Translations under genes and position numbers: made by a program
Shown: piece after piece, positions 1 to 10,499 of the stretch
How positions within the stretch are numbered: position 1 is the stretch's first letter
Layout of the letters: every line of letters begins with the position of its first letter
Notes under the pieces: model-generated
The model's input: only the letters and a program-made list of their open reading frames with translations
The model's database searches: none
Told to the model about the DNA's origin: nothing
Assembly: GCA_008828725.1 (NCBI GenBank)
Contig: MEHQ01000335.1
Location: 192,558 to 256,557, forward strand
DNA length: 64,000 bases
Source: Saccharina japonica
Lineage: Eukaryota > Sar > Phaeophyceae > Laminariales > Laminariaceae
Reading direction: 5' to 3'

Positions 1-350
1 ACTATCTCGACGCCTGTTTTAAGCCGTAAAGACTACGGTTCAACCGTACTTTCATACCGGACATTTCACCGCAACCCTGAGGTAGACGCATGAAAATAAT
101 CCTCTTCCAGGTTCGACTGGACGAATGCTTGCTCGGCATCAAAATGGCATAAATCTAAATCCAACTCGCACGCAATACCCGCCAACAATCGAAAACACGA
201 CGCCGCAGGCGTCGGAGCAAAAGTCTCAAAGAAATCAATACCCTCACGCTGCTTGAAACCCCTCGCCACCAGCTTCGCCTTCGCCCTAACCACCTTGCCG
301 TGCTCGTTGGTCTTCCACGTATATACCCACTTCGCCGATATCACGTTCAA
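1..350 (-). CDS. Copia reverse transcriptase, N-terminal part
   Basis: The minus-strand frame carries the hallmark start of a copia RNA-dependent DNA polymerase domain: a KWVYTWK-like block, then AKAKLVARGFKQREGIDF, then ETFAPTPAAS, then a DLCHFDAEQAFVQSNLEED block containing the first catalytic Asp region. These correspond to the conserved W-V-F/Y-K, KARLVA-G-Q and D-AFL-G motifs of Ty1/copia polymerases. The enzyme would copy element RNA into DNA inside virus-like particles. Only about 90 residues are in the window, so the YVDD box and RNase H are not seen. It is the C-terminal part of the element described at 1-3540. Confidence 0.9.
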
Positions 351-1465
351 GCCCCTTGGTTGCTACGAATCTCCAAAAGTCCCGGCGGCAGCCAGGCCAT
401 GAAATCCCTTCTCCATCGCCTGCACCCAAATATGAGAGTAGTCGTCGGCACAAGCTTCGGTGTACAAGTTCGGCGTCGAGAGCTCGCTTGCCGGGCGCGT
501 GGGCCTGGGGGGTTTTGGTGTGGCGCGCTTTGGTGGAAAAGCACGTGACCAATTACCTCCCGGGCCGCCATCAATGGCAGTAGCCCATGTTCCTGGCCTC
601 CACGGCTGCGTGACGTCTCTCCCCTCGTACAGCCCATCTGCCCATCTGCATCCGCCGGGCCCAGGTTGTGTGATCCCAGTTCCGGTGCAGCACGCACCGA
701 CATCTGCGGCAGCGTTCGAGGTTGCAGCGGCGACGATGGCGGTGGCAGCTGCGGCGATGGCGACAGCGGTGGCGGCGGCGTCGGTAGCGGCGGCGATGAA
801 GACACAGCTATCGGCGACGACGGCAGCGGCGGCGATGGCGACAGAGGTAGCGGCGACGATGACGACAGAGGTAGTGGCGACGACGGAAGCGGCAGCGGCA
901 CCGGTGACGACGGCACAGACCCCAAGCTCAGGTCGTCCGGGAGTTCCTGAACCCCCGGGGACGGCGGCAGCGGCGGTGGCGTCGGGGAGGGCCCCTCCGG
1001 CACCGCCTGCTTCAGGCCAACAAAGCCTTCCTCGGGTGCTTCCACATGAAATCGCGAGTGTAGGACTTGAAACCAGACTGCAGCAGGATCTTGCAGCAGT
1101 CCTGTGGGTGGTGGGTGCCGCTGCTCAGGTAAAAACACGGCTCCGAATTCGGCTTCGATTTCAGGGTCCGCGTCACGTGGTGGTACCCCGGCTTCAGGAA
1201 GGGGAGCTGCCCTCGCCGCGGCTGCGTAGGGGTCCAGCCCATCCGAGGAACCTGACCCCCTGTGCCGAACGGGTTGCAACCTGTATCGTCCCAAACATAA
1301 CGGGTGGGCGCGACATCCCAACGCCATTGAGGGTCTTTGATGCCCCCCGGCGCTGGCTTGCCGCTTCCGCCCCCTCTCTGCGTCTGCTGCTGCTGCTGCT
1401 GCCGCTGCTGCTGTTGCTGCTGCTGTGGCTGCTGCCGTGGCTGCTGCTGCGGCTGCTGCATCCAA
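350..1465 (-). CDS. Copia integrase C-terminal/linker region, Gln- and Pro/Ser-rich
   Basis: Two overlapping minus-strand frames cover this interval. One has a poly-Gln start followed by a block reading KSKPNSEPCFYLSSGTHHP, then DCCKILLQSGFKSYTRD. It looks like the conserved stretch after the integrase core in copia polyproteins, where element-encoded text resembles phosphodiester-joining enzyme C-termini. The other frame is a low-complexity Pro/Ser/Leu tract typical of the linker before reverse transcriptase. Both depend on CTG and GGC-type simple repeats, so the exact reading is uncertain. It is part of the broken copia copy and no independent function is claimed. Confidence 0.55.
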
Positions 1466-1599
1466 AGCGGCGCTTGCTTCTGCTGCTGTTGTGGCTACTG
1501 CATCCAGGGCGGGGCTTGCTTCTGCTGTTTTTGCTGCTGCGAAACCTTGGACTTCCCGTTCCCCTTTCGGCCTTTTCCACTCACCTCACCAGCCTCCTT

Positions 1600-1895
1600 C
1601 GCCGCTCCTCCACCTCTTCCTCCTCCTCCTCGTCTTCCTCCTCCTCCTCCTCCTCCTGCTGTCCTCCTCTCCTCCTCTCCTCCTCTCTCCTCTCTCCTCC
1701 TCCTCCTCCTCCTCCTCCTCCTCCTCTCCTCCTCCTAACCTCCTCCTCTTCCTCCTACCTCCTCCTCCTCCCTCCTTCTCCTCCTCTTCTCCTTCCTCCT
1801 CTCGCCTCCATCCTCCTCCTCCTCCTCCCTCCTCCCTCCTCCTCCCTCCTCTCTCCTACCTCTCCTCCCTCTCTCCCCTCTCCCCCCCCTCCGTG
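1600..1895 (+). repeat. Polypyrimidine (CTC/TCC)n simple repeat
   Basis: About 300 bases are almost entirely C and T on the plus strand, mainly CTC, TCC and CCT triplets. On the minus strand it reads as a GGA-rich purine tract lying between the Gag frame and the linker frame of the copia remnant. A shorter run of the same type is at 2200-2235 and an (ACC/ATC)n run at 3163-3205. The long Ser/Pro/Leu reading frames across this tract are artefacts of its composition. Confidence 0.95.
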
Positions 1896-2254
1896 ATTAT
1901 ATGGAGCGATATGATGGAGTTGGATGATGCACATATGCATCGCCAACGCATATACTATACACTTAATCAACACTCTTACATTGTGGCAACCCCAACCGCC
2001 CTTACATTTTTGAACAGAGGGAGTACCACAGGAAGCACGTAACTAATCGCACGATACTGATAACCGCCACCACACCGCTTCCCTATACTATGATGTTCGC
2101 TGCTTGTTGTTTTTGTTGTGCCTCTTCCTTGTGCGCCATATACTACGTACGGTACACGGGCCTCAACCGCACGCAGGTGCAGCCGCAGAAGCAGCAGTGC
2201 TTCTCCTCCTCCTCCTCCTCCTCCTCCTCCTCCTCCACCACCTGCGCCGGCCGG

Positions 2255-2950
2255 CTAGACACCACCGACGTACAGAGCGAGCGGGTCCACCGACCCTTGC
2301 GCCACCATGGCCCTCTGTACCAGGTCTTTTTCCACCTTGTCATCAGTGTAAGTACCTCGGATGATCTCATTGATCTGAGAGCGAGGGATACCGGGGCAGG
2401 AGATAATGGACTTATTTTGGGCAACAGCGAACAGCGAAGAGATATTTTGGACAATGTGGTGGATGATCTCTTCCTCACTCTTGGAATCTCCTAGCCGTAC
2501 CAACTTGTCTGCCGCCTTGTCAACCCTACCAAAAAAGTTAATAGGGTGCTCGTCTTCCATCATACGTATCGTCTCAAACTCTAATCTCAGCCGACGTTTT
2601 TCTTCACGAGTTTTCGGCATGAAAAAGTTCTCCAACGCTTGCCACGCGCCACTGGGAGATTTCCCTCTCTGCATGTCAAACTCTACCGTAGGGTACCCGG
2701 TCATCGACTCCATCAATACACCGTAAACCAACCTGGCATCCTTGATCTCTTGAGGGGAGTGCCTACTGGTCAGCTCCTCCTCAGACACGTTGATGTCGCC
2801 AACCATCACAGGGACATCAGTGGGCACGACAACATACAAGCAATCAAACCCCCCAAAATAGGCCATCATCTTATTGCGCCACATCGAGTAAAACACGTCT
2901 TCTCCGCCAAACTTTGGCGGACGAGACTGAGACAACACTGGGCGAGACAA
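2255..2950 (-). CDS. Copia Gag-like protein
   Basis: This is a 231-codon minus-strand frame. It starts MSRPVLSQSRPPKFGGEDVF and continues with MWRNKMMAYF, a central GAWQALENFF block, KRRLRLEFETIRM, and SKSEEEIIHHIVQNISSLF. The pattern of a FxGxxYxxWxxKMxxxL start, a W-x-x-L block, and an LxxEFxxxxM plus Ex-xxxxLLxxLP-like region is that of copia Gag (UBN2 / Retrotran_gag_2 families), the capsid precursor. Acidic, coiled-coil-like coding sequence immediately upstream (about 3210-3053) may be the natural N-terminal part. No zinc knuckle is seen. It belongs to the element at 1-3540. Confidence 0.8.
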   Translation of the reverse strand: MSRPVLSQSRPPKFGGEDVFYSMWRNKMMAYFGGFDCLYVVVPTDVPVMVGDINVSEEELTSRHSPQEIKDARLVYGVLMESMTGYPTVEFDMQRGKSPSGAWQALENFFMPKTREEKRRLRLEFETIRMMEDEHPINFFGRVDKAADKLVRLGDSKSEEEIIHHIVQNISSLFAVAQNKSIISCPGIPRSQINEIIRGTYTDDKVEKDLVQRAMVAQGSVDPLALYVGGV

Positions 2951-3283
2951 GGAAATTCCATGGGACGTGCCTGTTCGAGCACCCTACCCTGATGTCGTCG
3001 TCTCCTGCCCAGATGTCGCAGCTGCTGACACGTTCAGCGCTGCTCCCGTCACCTCCGAGGCCCGTGCAGCAGCGAGTCCTTCTCGTCGCTGATCTCCTTC
3101 TCTTGGGCAGCCTTCTTCAAGACGCGGATCTCTTCCAGCTCCTCGCTTACTTGGATAATTTCTTCGCCACCATCACCATCACCATCACCACTACTACCAT
3201 CACTTTCCATCTCAAGACTGTCCAACCCGCACAGGGCTGACCGATAGCTGCCCTAACCGGATACCTCTATTGCGCTAGCGTAT

Positions 3284-3540
3284 TGGAAGTGTCTGGGCTC
3301 GAGCAGGTATCGGTCGAGGATGGTCAAGAGGAAAGCACACAGCTCAGGAAGAACACACAGATATCAATTATTAAGCACAGTGATAGGATGCGCTACATCC
3401 TATCAGAAACCGTAGGAATATTATTCCCGCCACTCAAACGGTCCCTTTTCCACAACATCATAAAAGCCATCATCCATATATAACTCCGCAGACGTCTACG
3501 ATATCCGACTCGATGTCCAAACCACAACCAACTCCTCGAG
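3284..3540 (-). repeat. Possible LTR or leader of the copia remnant
   Basis: About 250 bases upstream of Gag on the minus strand hold a TATATAT-type box and an 8-bp hairpin (TAGGATG / CATCCTA around 3384-3402). The stretch ends in TTCCA on the minus strand. No second copy lies in the window, so it cannot be confirmed as a terminal repeat. Confidence 0.25.
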
Positions 3541-3574
3541 ACCATCATTCAGTTACTCAGCCGTACGCTGCTTG

Positions 3575-4075
3575 AGTGCGTGAAGCCTGTACACCCCGTT
3601 TTTGCGCATGTCGCCCGTACCGACCCCGCGGGACGCTCATTTAGCCGCTGCTTGAGTGTGAGGGGCTATCGCAAGTGTCGGTTGTACCGACCTCGCTTGA
3701 GTGCCTGGGGTCTGTACGCCTTTTCGCGGGCGCCATCTATGACAACCTCGCGGGACGATCATTTAGTGCTGCGTGAGTGCGGAGGGTCTGTGCCCCCTCC
3801 CGCGTGCCTCATCTGTACCGACACCGCCGAACGCTCACTTGATTTCACAACCGTCAACTGTTGGGTTACGTGGGGCCTGTATCCCCTCCCGCGCGCGTCG
3901 TCTGTATCGACCTCGCGGGACGCTCATTCGGTGTCACAACCGTCCGCTGCTTGAGTGCGTGGGGCCTGTACCCTCTTCTGCGCGCGTCGTCTGTACCGGA
4001 CCGCGGGATGCTCCTTTCGTGTTCCCAACGCGTCGCTGCCGGAGTGTGTGGGGCCTGTAACCACCTCCCCCTATA
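3575..4075 (+). repeat. ~88-bp GC-rich minisatellite, block 1
   Basis: Tandem units contain GCTTGAGTGCGTGGGGCCTG, then TACCCCCTTCCGCGCG, then CGTCGTCTGTACCGAC and CCGCGGGACGCTCAT. The period is about 85-90 bases (88 between successive GCTTGA boxes at 12875 and 12963). Block 1 has five or six diverged units. The many Arg/Pro/Cys-rich reading frames here are by-products of the repeat. Confidence 0.9.
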
Positions 4076-4215
4076 AATATATAGCATATTTATAGGTTGG
4101 GTTAGGGTCGGTTGGCGACAACGCTGTAAAACATGCCTCTCACTGCGTGAGCTAGACAAACCGGGTACGGTTTCTTGTTGTTTTGGCGGTCACCAAGGCT
4201 GGTGGTCTTGTTAGG

Positions 4216-4590
4216 TCATTTGTGTGGGGCTGAGAACCTCAACTTCGCACTAGGGGAATTATCGTATCACTTAGTGTGTATATGGTGAGGCACCCACGAG
4301 GCAAATGCATAGTTATACCCATTGCTGTCTCTGGAAGTGGCCACACCAGAAATTGAATCAATTCATTGGAGGCTGTCGTCCATATGCAAGTCCGCCACAG
4401 AGGCGGTTCTTAGCAGGATAAAACTAACCCTCCATACTACTCGCCCGATACCTTACGGCGCTTCGCGCTTGGTGCGAGCAATGTCTGCCTGGTTGGTGAA
4501 AACCCAACGTGCTCCGTCCCGGCATTGTAGGGATGCGAGGGTCTACGGTTATACGACTACGGCCGTGCACGATATGAGTACACTCCCCCC
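4216..4590 (-). repeat. Solo-LTR-like repeat, inverted copy of 14530-14905
   Basis: Its reverse complement matches 14530-14905 over about 375 bases with roughly 85% identity by eye. The repeat begins (minus strand) with a G-run then TGTACTCAT and ends in CCACACA, so it has TG...CA ends preceded by a purine tract, as an LTR behind a polypurine tract would. It lies between minisatellite blocks 1 and 2. No target duplication was found. Confidence 0.6.
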
Positions 4591-4599
4591 CCCGGGTGT

Positions 4600-5248
4600 C
4601 GTCTGTATCGAACCCGCGGGACGCTTGTCTAGCCGCTGCTTGAGTGCGAGGGGCCTGTACCCCGTCTCGCCAGTGTCGTTTGTACCGACCTCACGGGACA
4701 CACACTAAGTTCCACATTTATCCGCTGCTTGCGTGCTTGGGGTTTGTACCCATTTTCGCAGGCGTCGTCTGCGACGACCTCGCAGGAGGCGCATACAGTG
4801 CTGCGTGAGTACGAATGGCCTGTGCCTCCTCCCGCCTGCGTCGTCTGTTCCGACAGCGTGGGATTCTCACTCGGTTTCACGACGATCCACTGTTGGAGTG
4901 CAAGGGGCCTTTACCCCCTCCCGCGCGGGCCGTCTGTACCGACCCGCGGAACGGTCCTTTCGTGACCAAACACGTCATGGCTTGAGTGCGTGGGGCTCGT
5001 ACCTCCTCCCCGGTTATCGTCTGTACCGAACCCGAGCGACGCGCACTTAGCGGCTGCTTGATTGCGAGGGGTCTGTATTCCCGTTCCTCGAGTGTCATCT
5101 ATACCAACACCGTGGGACGCTCATTCAGTTTCACAGCCGTCGGCTGTTGGAGCGCTGGGGCTTGTACCCCTTTCTGCGCGGGTCGTCTGTACCAATTATT
5201 AGGACGCTCATTTCAGCCACGGTTTGTTTACGAGGGGCCTGTACCCCC
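4600..5248 (+). repeat. ~88-bp minisatellite, block 2
   Basis: About seven units of the same family as 3575-4075. The array is cut at 5248 by the LTR element 5249-10232. It resumes at about 10233 within the same unit phase (TACCCC followed by TTCCGTGACGG and CTGTACCGACCCCGCG), which shows that the element inserted into the array. Confidence 0.9.
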
Positions 5249-5502
5249 TGTTGATTCAACCTCGGGCGCATGACGGGCCCTTACACAAGCGGACAGGGTC
5301 AAGGTACTGGAGCGCTCCTCATGTAGACATAAACCACGTAGTGAAATATGTATATATTATCGGACCTCGCAGAAGAGGCGAAGCAAAGTCAAGTACCCGC
5401 AAGCACGGGACCGCACAGATGGAGAACGCCTAATCAAGTATACAAACTCCCTAATATCTGTAACCGCCATCGTACCTGTGGTATCTATTGCAAGCACAAT
5501 CA
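5249..5502 (-). repeat. LTR of the 5249-10232 element (3' LTR in minus orientation)
   Basis: Matches 9968-10232 with shared blocks such as TCAACCTCGGGCGCATGACG, CGGACCTCGCAGAAGAGGCG and CTCCCTAATATCTGTAACCG. Ends are short inverted (TGTTGATT / AATCA). Confidence 0.8.
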
Positions 5503-7570
5503 ATATCCTCCCTGCTTTGCAATCGATACTCTGCGACACCACACATCCACAGTATGCATACCGAACAGGTGTACAGTCCCATCAACCAATATCCTCCCTG
5601 CATGGTGAACAGTATGGCAATAAGGCATCACAATATCATAGCAGGGTCACACCTCATAGCTGGCCTGAAAACCACAAATCATCATCCCGAATCAATATCA
5701 CACATTCCAAATTCACGTACTGAATGTGGGCCACAATGTTCCAACACCTCAAACAAATCAAAGTACCGAATACCAGAAATTCAAGCAATATCATCATTCA
5801 AATTCAAATACCAAAATCTAAACCATACTCACTCAAACTTCAACAATCTTCCCAAGACACTCAGCTGCCGAAACTAGGGACATCTGTCCACGAAAATCAA
5901 ACGGTCATCAGCTCGGTGTAAATAGGTCGACACAGGTTTATCGCAGTAGTACTAAAAACTTCAAGCACCAATACATGGGCAAGATTCTCAATACCTGAAA
6001 GATCCTCAATACAAACCTCAATACCGTACAATGTATTCTCGGAACTACCAGACTAGCCGTTATTACCATTGAATATCTCCCTGAAAGTCAACAATACAGC
6101 TCCCGATCACGGTTCGGCCAAAAACAGTATATCCGCACAGTAGTATCCACTATTGTCATCAGTAAACAGGCAGAATTTTCAATACCTGCAAACCATCAAT
6201 AAAAAACCACAACCCAACCTTAACCCACAGAAACGCCAGAAACCCAACCAGGAACCCAATGAAAGTCCTCCATTCTCAAATTCTCGTTCAATCAAGCAAT
6301 CCATCAATCAATCAATGTATTAGATGCATACCAGAGGGAGTATCCGTTACGAAGTCCTCACTGTAAGATTACGTGAATAAAGCACCTACCCCGTTGATAC
6401 TCCTCTTGCTTTAAGTACGTACATAGCATGCGTGCTACATATATAATGATCATAACCATCTTGTACCTATAACGGAGGGAGGGCGGAAGAGCACACATAC
6501 ATACAACAGTCAATCTGCAATCGCCCAAAATATATTTTCACTCTGTATCAATACTCCATTCCATCGCATATTCATATCATGTCACAACGCCCCAGGATAT
6601 TCCAACACCGTACCAACCATTACAACCTTATCTGAGCAGTAGTACGTTCGCAGTTGCTTTGTACCTGATACCTGCATACCTGGTATAACGAAGTGTATTA
6701 TATGTATGCATGGGGGCCGTACGACGTTGACCTTCACGACCATAAAACTGTCCGCACACAGAGCACTGCCGTTTACATCAGGTACATAAGATAAGTAGTA
6801 CAGCAGGAAATTTATTTCTCCAACTCCCCTTCAATCTACTCTCACCAATCTCTACGCGCCAACCCACTTGGGGTACAGAGGGAGGGAGGGAGGGAGAGAG
6901 AGGGGGTCACATATATATCTACTGCTGCGGCATTTTCCCGGCAAAAAACAGGTAGCTCACTTGCAATTATCTGCTACTGCTCTTCTCTGGTACCAGGGTA
7001 CGTATTCACGTATACAACCATACGCTCATAAATCACAAAAGGTACGGTGTGCTTATACCTGGTATACCTGATATACTAACAGCAGTATAGTCTCAAGGCA
7101 GATACAGCAGTACAACCATATGAGCATGTTTCATGTACGTTGCCCTGCTGGTTTCGATATAATACCAGTATCTGTGTACTATGCACGCTATCAAGCATCA
7201 GCTCAGTGCAACAGCAGTACGACGGCACTTGAGCACAGTATTCAAGAAGAAGCGAGCACGGCATCGAAGCAAAGCACTCAACCGAAACATAATGCCGGCT
7301 CGTCAAGTGCTCGTCACGTGCGTACTCAATCCTATCATGCGTGCATCATCTATCATCCTCCCCAAGCCCCAAGCCAAGTACTTAGTCTATCATCCCGCGC
7401 CAAAAACGCAAAACAACAGAACCAACTACTCGTGTTCAGTATAATAGTAGGTGGTCAAAAAGCCTACTTCTACGACGTACCTGCTACGTACACCTGAACA
7501 GCAAGTGTCATCGTACCGAAAATATTCAACAAAAAACAGAAAAGCCTTCAAATCGATCCTTCCGCAAGCA
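5503..7570. other. Non-coding internal part of the LTR element
   Basis: About 2 kb rich in A and C, with recurrent CAATATC/CATCAATC words in 5500-6400 and a GGGAGGGAGGGAGG purine run near 6880. I see no credible coding frame, RNA gene or promoter element in it. Confidence 0.5.
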
Positions 7571-7602
7571 ATCAATAAAGCAGCACAAACAAAGCGTATA
7601 CC

Positions 7603-7726
7603 TCAATCAGGGCTGAACGGAGGCATGGGGCCACCCCCCAGGCGCCATCGCGGTCCAGCTTCCATGCCAGTCCAAACACAACTTTGCTGTAGGTGGTGTT
7701 GCTCGCCGCCGCCCCGCCCCCGCTTG

Positions 7727-7759
<33 letters not shown>

Positions 7760-9603
7760 TGTTGCTTCTGCTGCTGGTTGTCATCCGCATCATCGCCTTC
7801 CTCTTTTCCTTGGTCCTCCTCTTCTTCCTCCTTCCGTTTCTCGTATGATACCAGGGCTCGGTGCGCCAATACCAAACGGCTCGCCACTACCAGGGCGTGC
7901 TACTCCGCCTCGAGGCCTAAGCGCATGCCGACCGCGGGTGACGGCGGTGGCAGCGGCAGGGGCGGCGGCGGTGGCAGCGGCGGGGGCAACGCTTGATGCT
8001 CCTGCTGCTCGCCCGTCCCAACGCCGTCCTCTTTGTCTCCTCCATCCCCCCCCCCTTCCCCTCGGTCAACTATTCTTGCCTCTTCCGCACTTACTCTATG
8101 CTCCTCCTCCAGAAACCCCCAGCCACTACATGCAACCATCTCATCGACCACTTTCTCCTTCGCGTATGGCGGAATCACCTTCGTCACCGCTGGGTGAGTT
8201 TCAACGTGACGCGCCGACGGGGCCACCTGCTCTTGCGCGCCCGGGCTCACCCAACAAGCCGGCTCAATGGGCACCTTCTCAATCAGACGCGGTTGCGGAA
8301 GGGCCTCCGGCCCGTCCTGTGCACTACTGCCGCTCCGAGAGGTCTTGTTTTTCTTCTCTCTCTCCGTCACCCATATTTCTCCAATTTCTTCTCTCGTACC
8401 TTCCTCATCGAATTTGGGGGTGGGCACAGAGCGGGTATGATTACAGCAGTGGTGAACGTGCCGGCTCGAGCCTCCTGCCCTTGTCGCCGCACTGTTGTCC
8501 CAGCTGCTGTCCTCCTCTGCTCTGTCGTTATCCTCTCCAAAACAGCACGCTGGGCCTCGCTCGTCGCGGCTCCAAGCTTGACTGCCGCTCGTTCTCTGCT
8601 CGCCTCCTGTTGGTTATGTAGCATAGACCACTGGCCTACTCAGTCCCGTGACTCAGTAGGCCAGTGGTCTATGCTATATAATCAACAAAAAATATAGTTT
8701 GGGGTTCGATACATCTCACCATTCTGCATTGATCTCCGGGGCACTCCCCTCGCCACGTACTAGCATCCAGGACTATACTGTAATAACCATTAATAATGTC
8801 TCCAGCACACAAGCTCGAAAATAACAAATATGAAGCAAGGTAGGATTCGAACCCACTGCACATCATTTTGTTGGTTAAATAGCATAGACCACTGGCCTAC
8901 AAAGTCACGTGACTTTGTAGGCCAGTGGTCTATGCTATATAACCAACAAAATATATACTTTTGGGTTCGCTCGTTGGTGACTTCGTAGGCCAGTGGTCTA
9001 TGCCATATAACCAACAAAATATATACTTTTGGGTTCGTTCGTTGATTCTCACCATACTGCATTGATCTCCGGGGCACCCCCCTCGCCACGGACTAGTGTC
9101 CAGGAGCACACTATCATAATCATTCATATTGTCTCCAGCGCGCACGCTCGAAAAGAACAAATTATGGAATCGACGGGATTCGAACCCCCAACCCTCCCTT
9201 GGGAATTATATAGCGCTACCCACTGAACCACAGAGTCACGTGACTCACTCAGTCACGTGACTCAGAAGGCCAGTGGTCTATGCTATATAACCAACACCTC
9301 CTCTTGCCTTCTCTCCACGCTCTCCACGATAAGCTGGATCTCGGATATTTGAAGATCAATCAATGCAATACGGTCCAAACGGAAATGCATGCAGTCATCC
9401 GTCCGCCAACCCAGACCGTCGGCAGCAAGCAGAGATACACAGGACTCGAAGCCGCTCACCAGTTCAGCCCTCCATTTGGGCAGCGCCTCCAGTTCCTTCA
9501 CCCACCTCAGCGCCTCCCTCATATCTTCCATCTCCAAGTCCGCGAGCTGGGCCTCGTTCGTTGCGGCACTCAACGTCGCTGCTGCCAACTCTCTTCTCAT
9601 CAT
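7603..9603 (-). CDS. Unrecognised coding-like region of the LTR element, interrupted by SINEs
   Basis: Several minus-strand frames look protein-like rather than random: 9283-9603 (106 codons, Ala/Glu/Leu-rich, MMRRELAAATLSAATNEAQL), 8367-8624 (85 codons), 7900-8427 (175 codons, acidic then poly-Pro) and 7603-7887 (94 codons, EEEEED and a Gln run encoded by (CTG)n at 7730-7765). The first two share a similar AATxSEAQxAxLE block, which suggests an internal coiled-coil repeat. No known Gag, protease or polymerase motif is recognised. The region is broken by the SINE cluster at 8609-9295. It may be a structural (Gag-like) protein of the element. Function is not assigned. Confidence 0.35.
8609..8686. 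repeat. Palindrome built from two opposed SINE tRNA heads
   Basis: A 78-base inverted repeat. Arms run GTTGGTTATG ... ACCACTGGCCTACT and its complement, with GTGAC at the centre. The arms contain the A-box part of the SINE head in opposite directions. Confidence 0.8.
8690..8910 (-). mobile_element. tRNA-derived SINE, copy 1
   Basis: On the minus strand an A-box-like TAGGCCAGTGGTCTATGC is followed about 40 bases later by a perfect B box GGTTCGAATCC (plus coordinates 8843-8853). A body follows that is shared with copy 2 (TGCCCCGGAGATCAATGCAG, TCCTGGATGCTAGT). The arrangement of internal pol III boxes plus an unrelated body repeated nearby is that of a tRNA-derived SINE. It is mobilised by LINE enzymes supplied in trans; none is visible in the window. 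The tRNA part does not fold into a clean cloverleaf by eye, so it is not a functional tRNA. Confidence 0.65.
8870..8947. repeat. Second, near-perfect palindrome of SINE heads
   Basis: A 78-base near-perfect palindrome centred on TCACGTGA, with 35-base arms containing CATAGACCACTGGCCTAC. It is adjacent to SINE copy 1. A related but less symmetric structure spans about 9210-9295. Confidence 0.85.
9020..9250 (-). mobile_element. tRNA-derived SINE, copy 2
   Basis: Same body as copy 1 (TCTCCAGCGCGCACGCTCGA, CACCATACTGCATTGATCTC in plus orientation). The head is better preserved: TGGTTCAGTGGGTAGCGC as A box and GGTTCGAATCC as B box at plus 9176-9186. The head differs from copy 1, which suggests two subfamilies or different parent tRNAs. 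A duplicated tail unit with TATATAACCAACAAAATATA occurs at 8935-8965 and again at 9003-9025. Confidence 0.65.
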
Positions 9604-9967
9604 GTCCCACTACTCACGAACGGCTGCAAGCTGCACATCAGTGTTTTCAGCCCCATCCACCACGTCCTCTTGGATGCGTGCTACGATAGAGGTGCACCTA
9701 TTTTTTTCTGGGGCTCCTGACTTGAAGAGCTTAATACACGCCCATAAACTGATTTATCAAAATTATGAAAGGGAACAGAACAAACCGTCCAATGGTCTTT
9801 CAGTATACGATGGTTAATATTGCCAAACAAACCTAGCATTCCGACGATTTGGGGTTCAGGACCTCTGTCATTCAAAACAAAACTATCGAAAAGTGCTACC
9901 TCTATCGTAGCATGCCTCCCTGCTGCTTCTAGCGGCCCCAGATCGTTAGCGCTAGCTCGCTATAGCG

Positions 9968-10232
9968 TGTTTATTCAACCTCGGGCGCATGACGGGCCCT
10001 TACAGAGGCGGACTGGGTCAAGGTGCTGCAGCGCTCCTCATGTAGACATAAACCACGTAGTTAAGTATATATATATATTATCGGACCTCGCAGAAGAGGC
10101 GAAGCGAAGTCAAGCAAGTCAAGTACCCGCAAGTACGGGACTGCAGATATGGAGAAAGCCTCATCAAGTATATGAACTCCCTAATATCTGTAACCGCCAT
10201 CGCACCTGTGGAATCTATTGCAAGAACAATCA
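9968..10232 (-). repeat. LTR of the 5249-10232 element (5' LTR in minus orientation)
   Basis: Partner of 5249-5502. It contains a slightly longer TATATATATATT run and a short AAGTC duplication relative to its partner. No clear tRNA primer-binding site is seen next to it. Confidence 0.8.
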
Positions 10233-10499
10233 ATACCCCTTTTTTCCGTGACGGTCGGCTGTACCGACCCCGCGTGGCACTCACTGTGCTCTACAACCCG
10301 TGGTCGTTCAGTACCGCAGACAACGGGAGAACAGAGGGCCTGTTATTCGCGTTCTGAATAAATGATCACCGTTGCCGTACTGCACACGAAACACCCCGCG
10401 TCGAACGATCCACACAAACGGGGTATGCCAACCAAATCGTACGTGCTTGTACACATGCACATGACAGGACCGAAACAATGGCCGTCGGAGCCGGGGCGA

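Larger units (their letters stand above)
1..3540 (-). mobile_element. Ty1/copia-type retrotransposon remnant, truncated by the window edge
   Basis: Read on the minus strand the order is possible LTR or leader (about 3540-3284), Gag, a Gln/Pro-rich linker and the start of reverse transcriptase, which is copia order. Protease and the integrase catalytic core are not recognisable between Gag and the linker. That stretch holds a long GGA-type simple repeat. The copy is broken and continues beyond position 1. Family assignment rests on the reverse transcriptase and Gag segments described separately. Age cannot be estimated because the second LTR is outside the window. Confidence 0.85.
5249..10232 (-). 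mobile_element. 5-kb LTR retrotransposon, apparently non-autonomous, inserted in the minisatellite
   Basis: Direct repeats of about 254 and 265 bases (5249-5502 and 9968-10232) bound the element. Their ends are TG...CA on the minus strand (TGATTG ... GAATCAACA). A purine-rich GCAGGGAGGATA lies immediately inside 5502 on the minus strand, fitting a polypurine tract and a minus orientation. Flanks are the two halves of a minisatellite unit, both with TACCCC. No reverse transcriptase, integrase or protease motif is visible. The only coding-like text is at 7603-9603. The LTRs differ at several positions, so the copy is not new, and it looks broken. It contains younger SINE-like insertions. Confidence 0.75.

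Noticed and set aside
460-2042. Long Ala-, Leu-, Pro- and Ser-rich plus-strand frames
   Set aside because: They arise from GGC/CTG/CTC simple repeats opposite the copia remnant. No domain, and the frames shift with repeat length.
9170-9250. A functional tRNA gene on the minus strand
   Set aside because: A and B boxes are good, but no proper anticodon arm or acceptor stem forms, and the sequence continues into a body repeated at 8700-8840, so it is a SINE.
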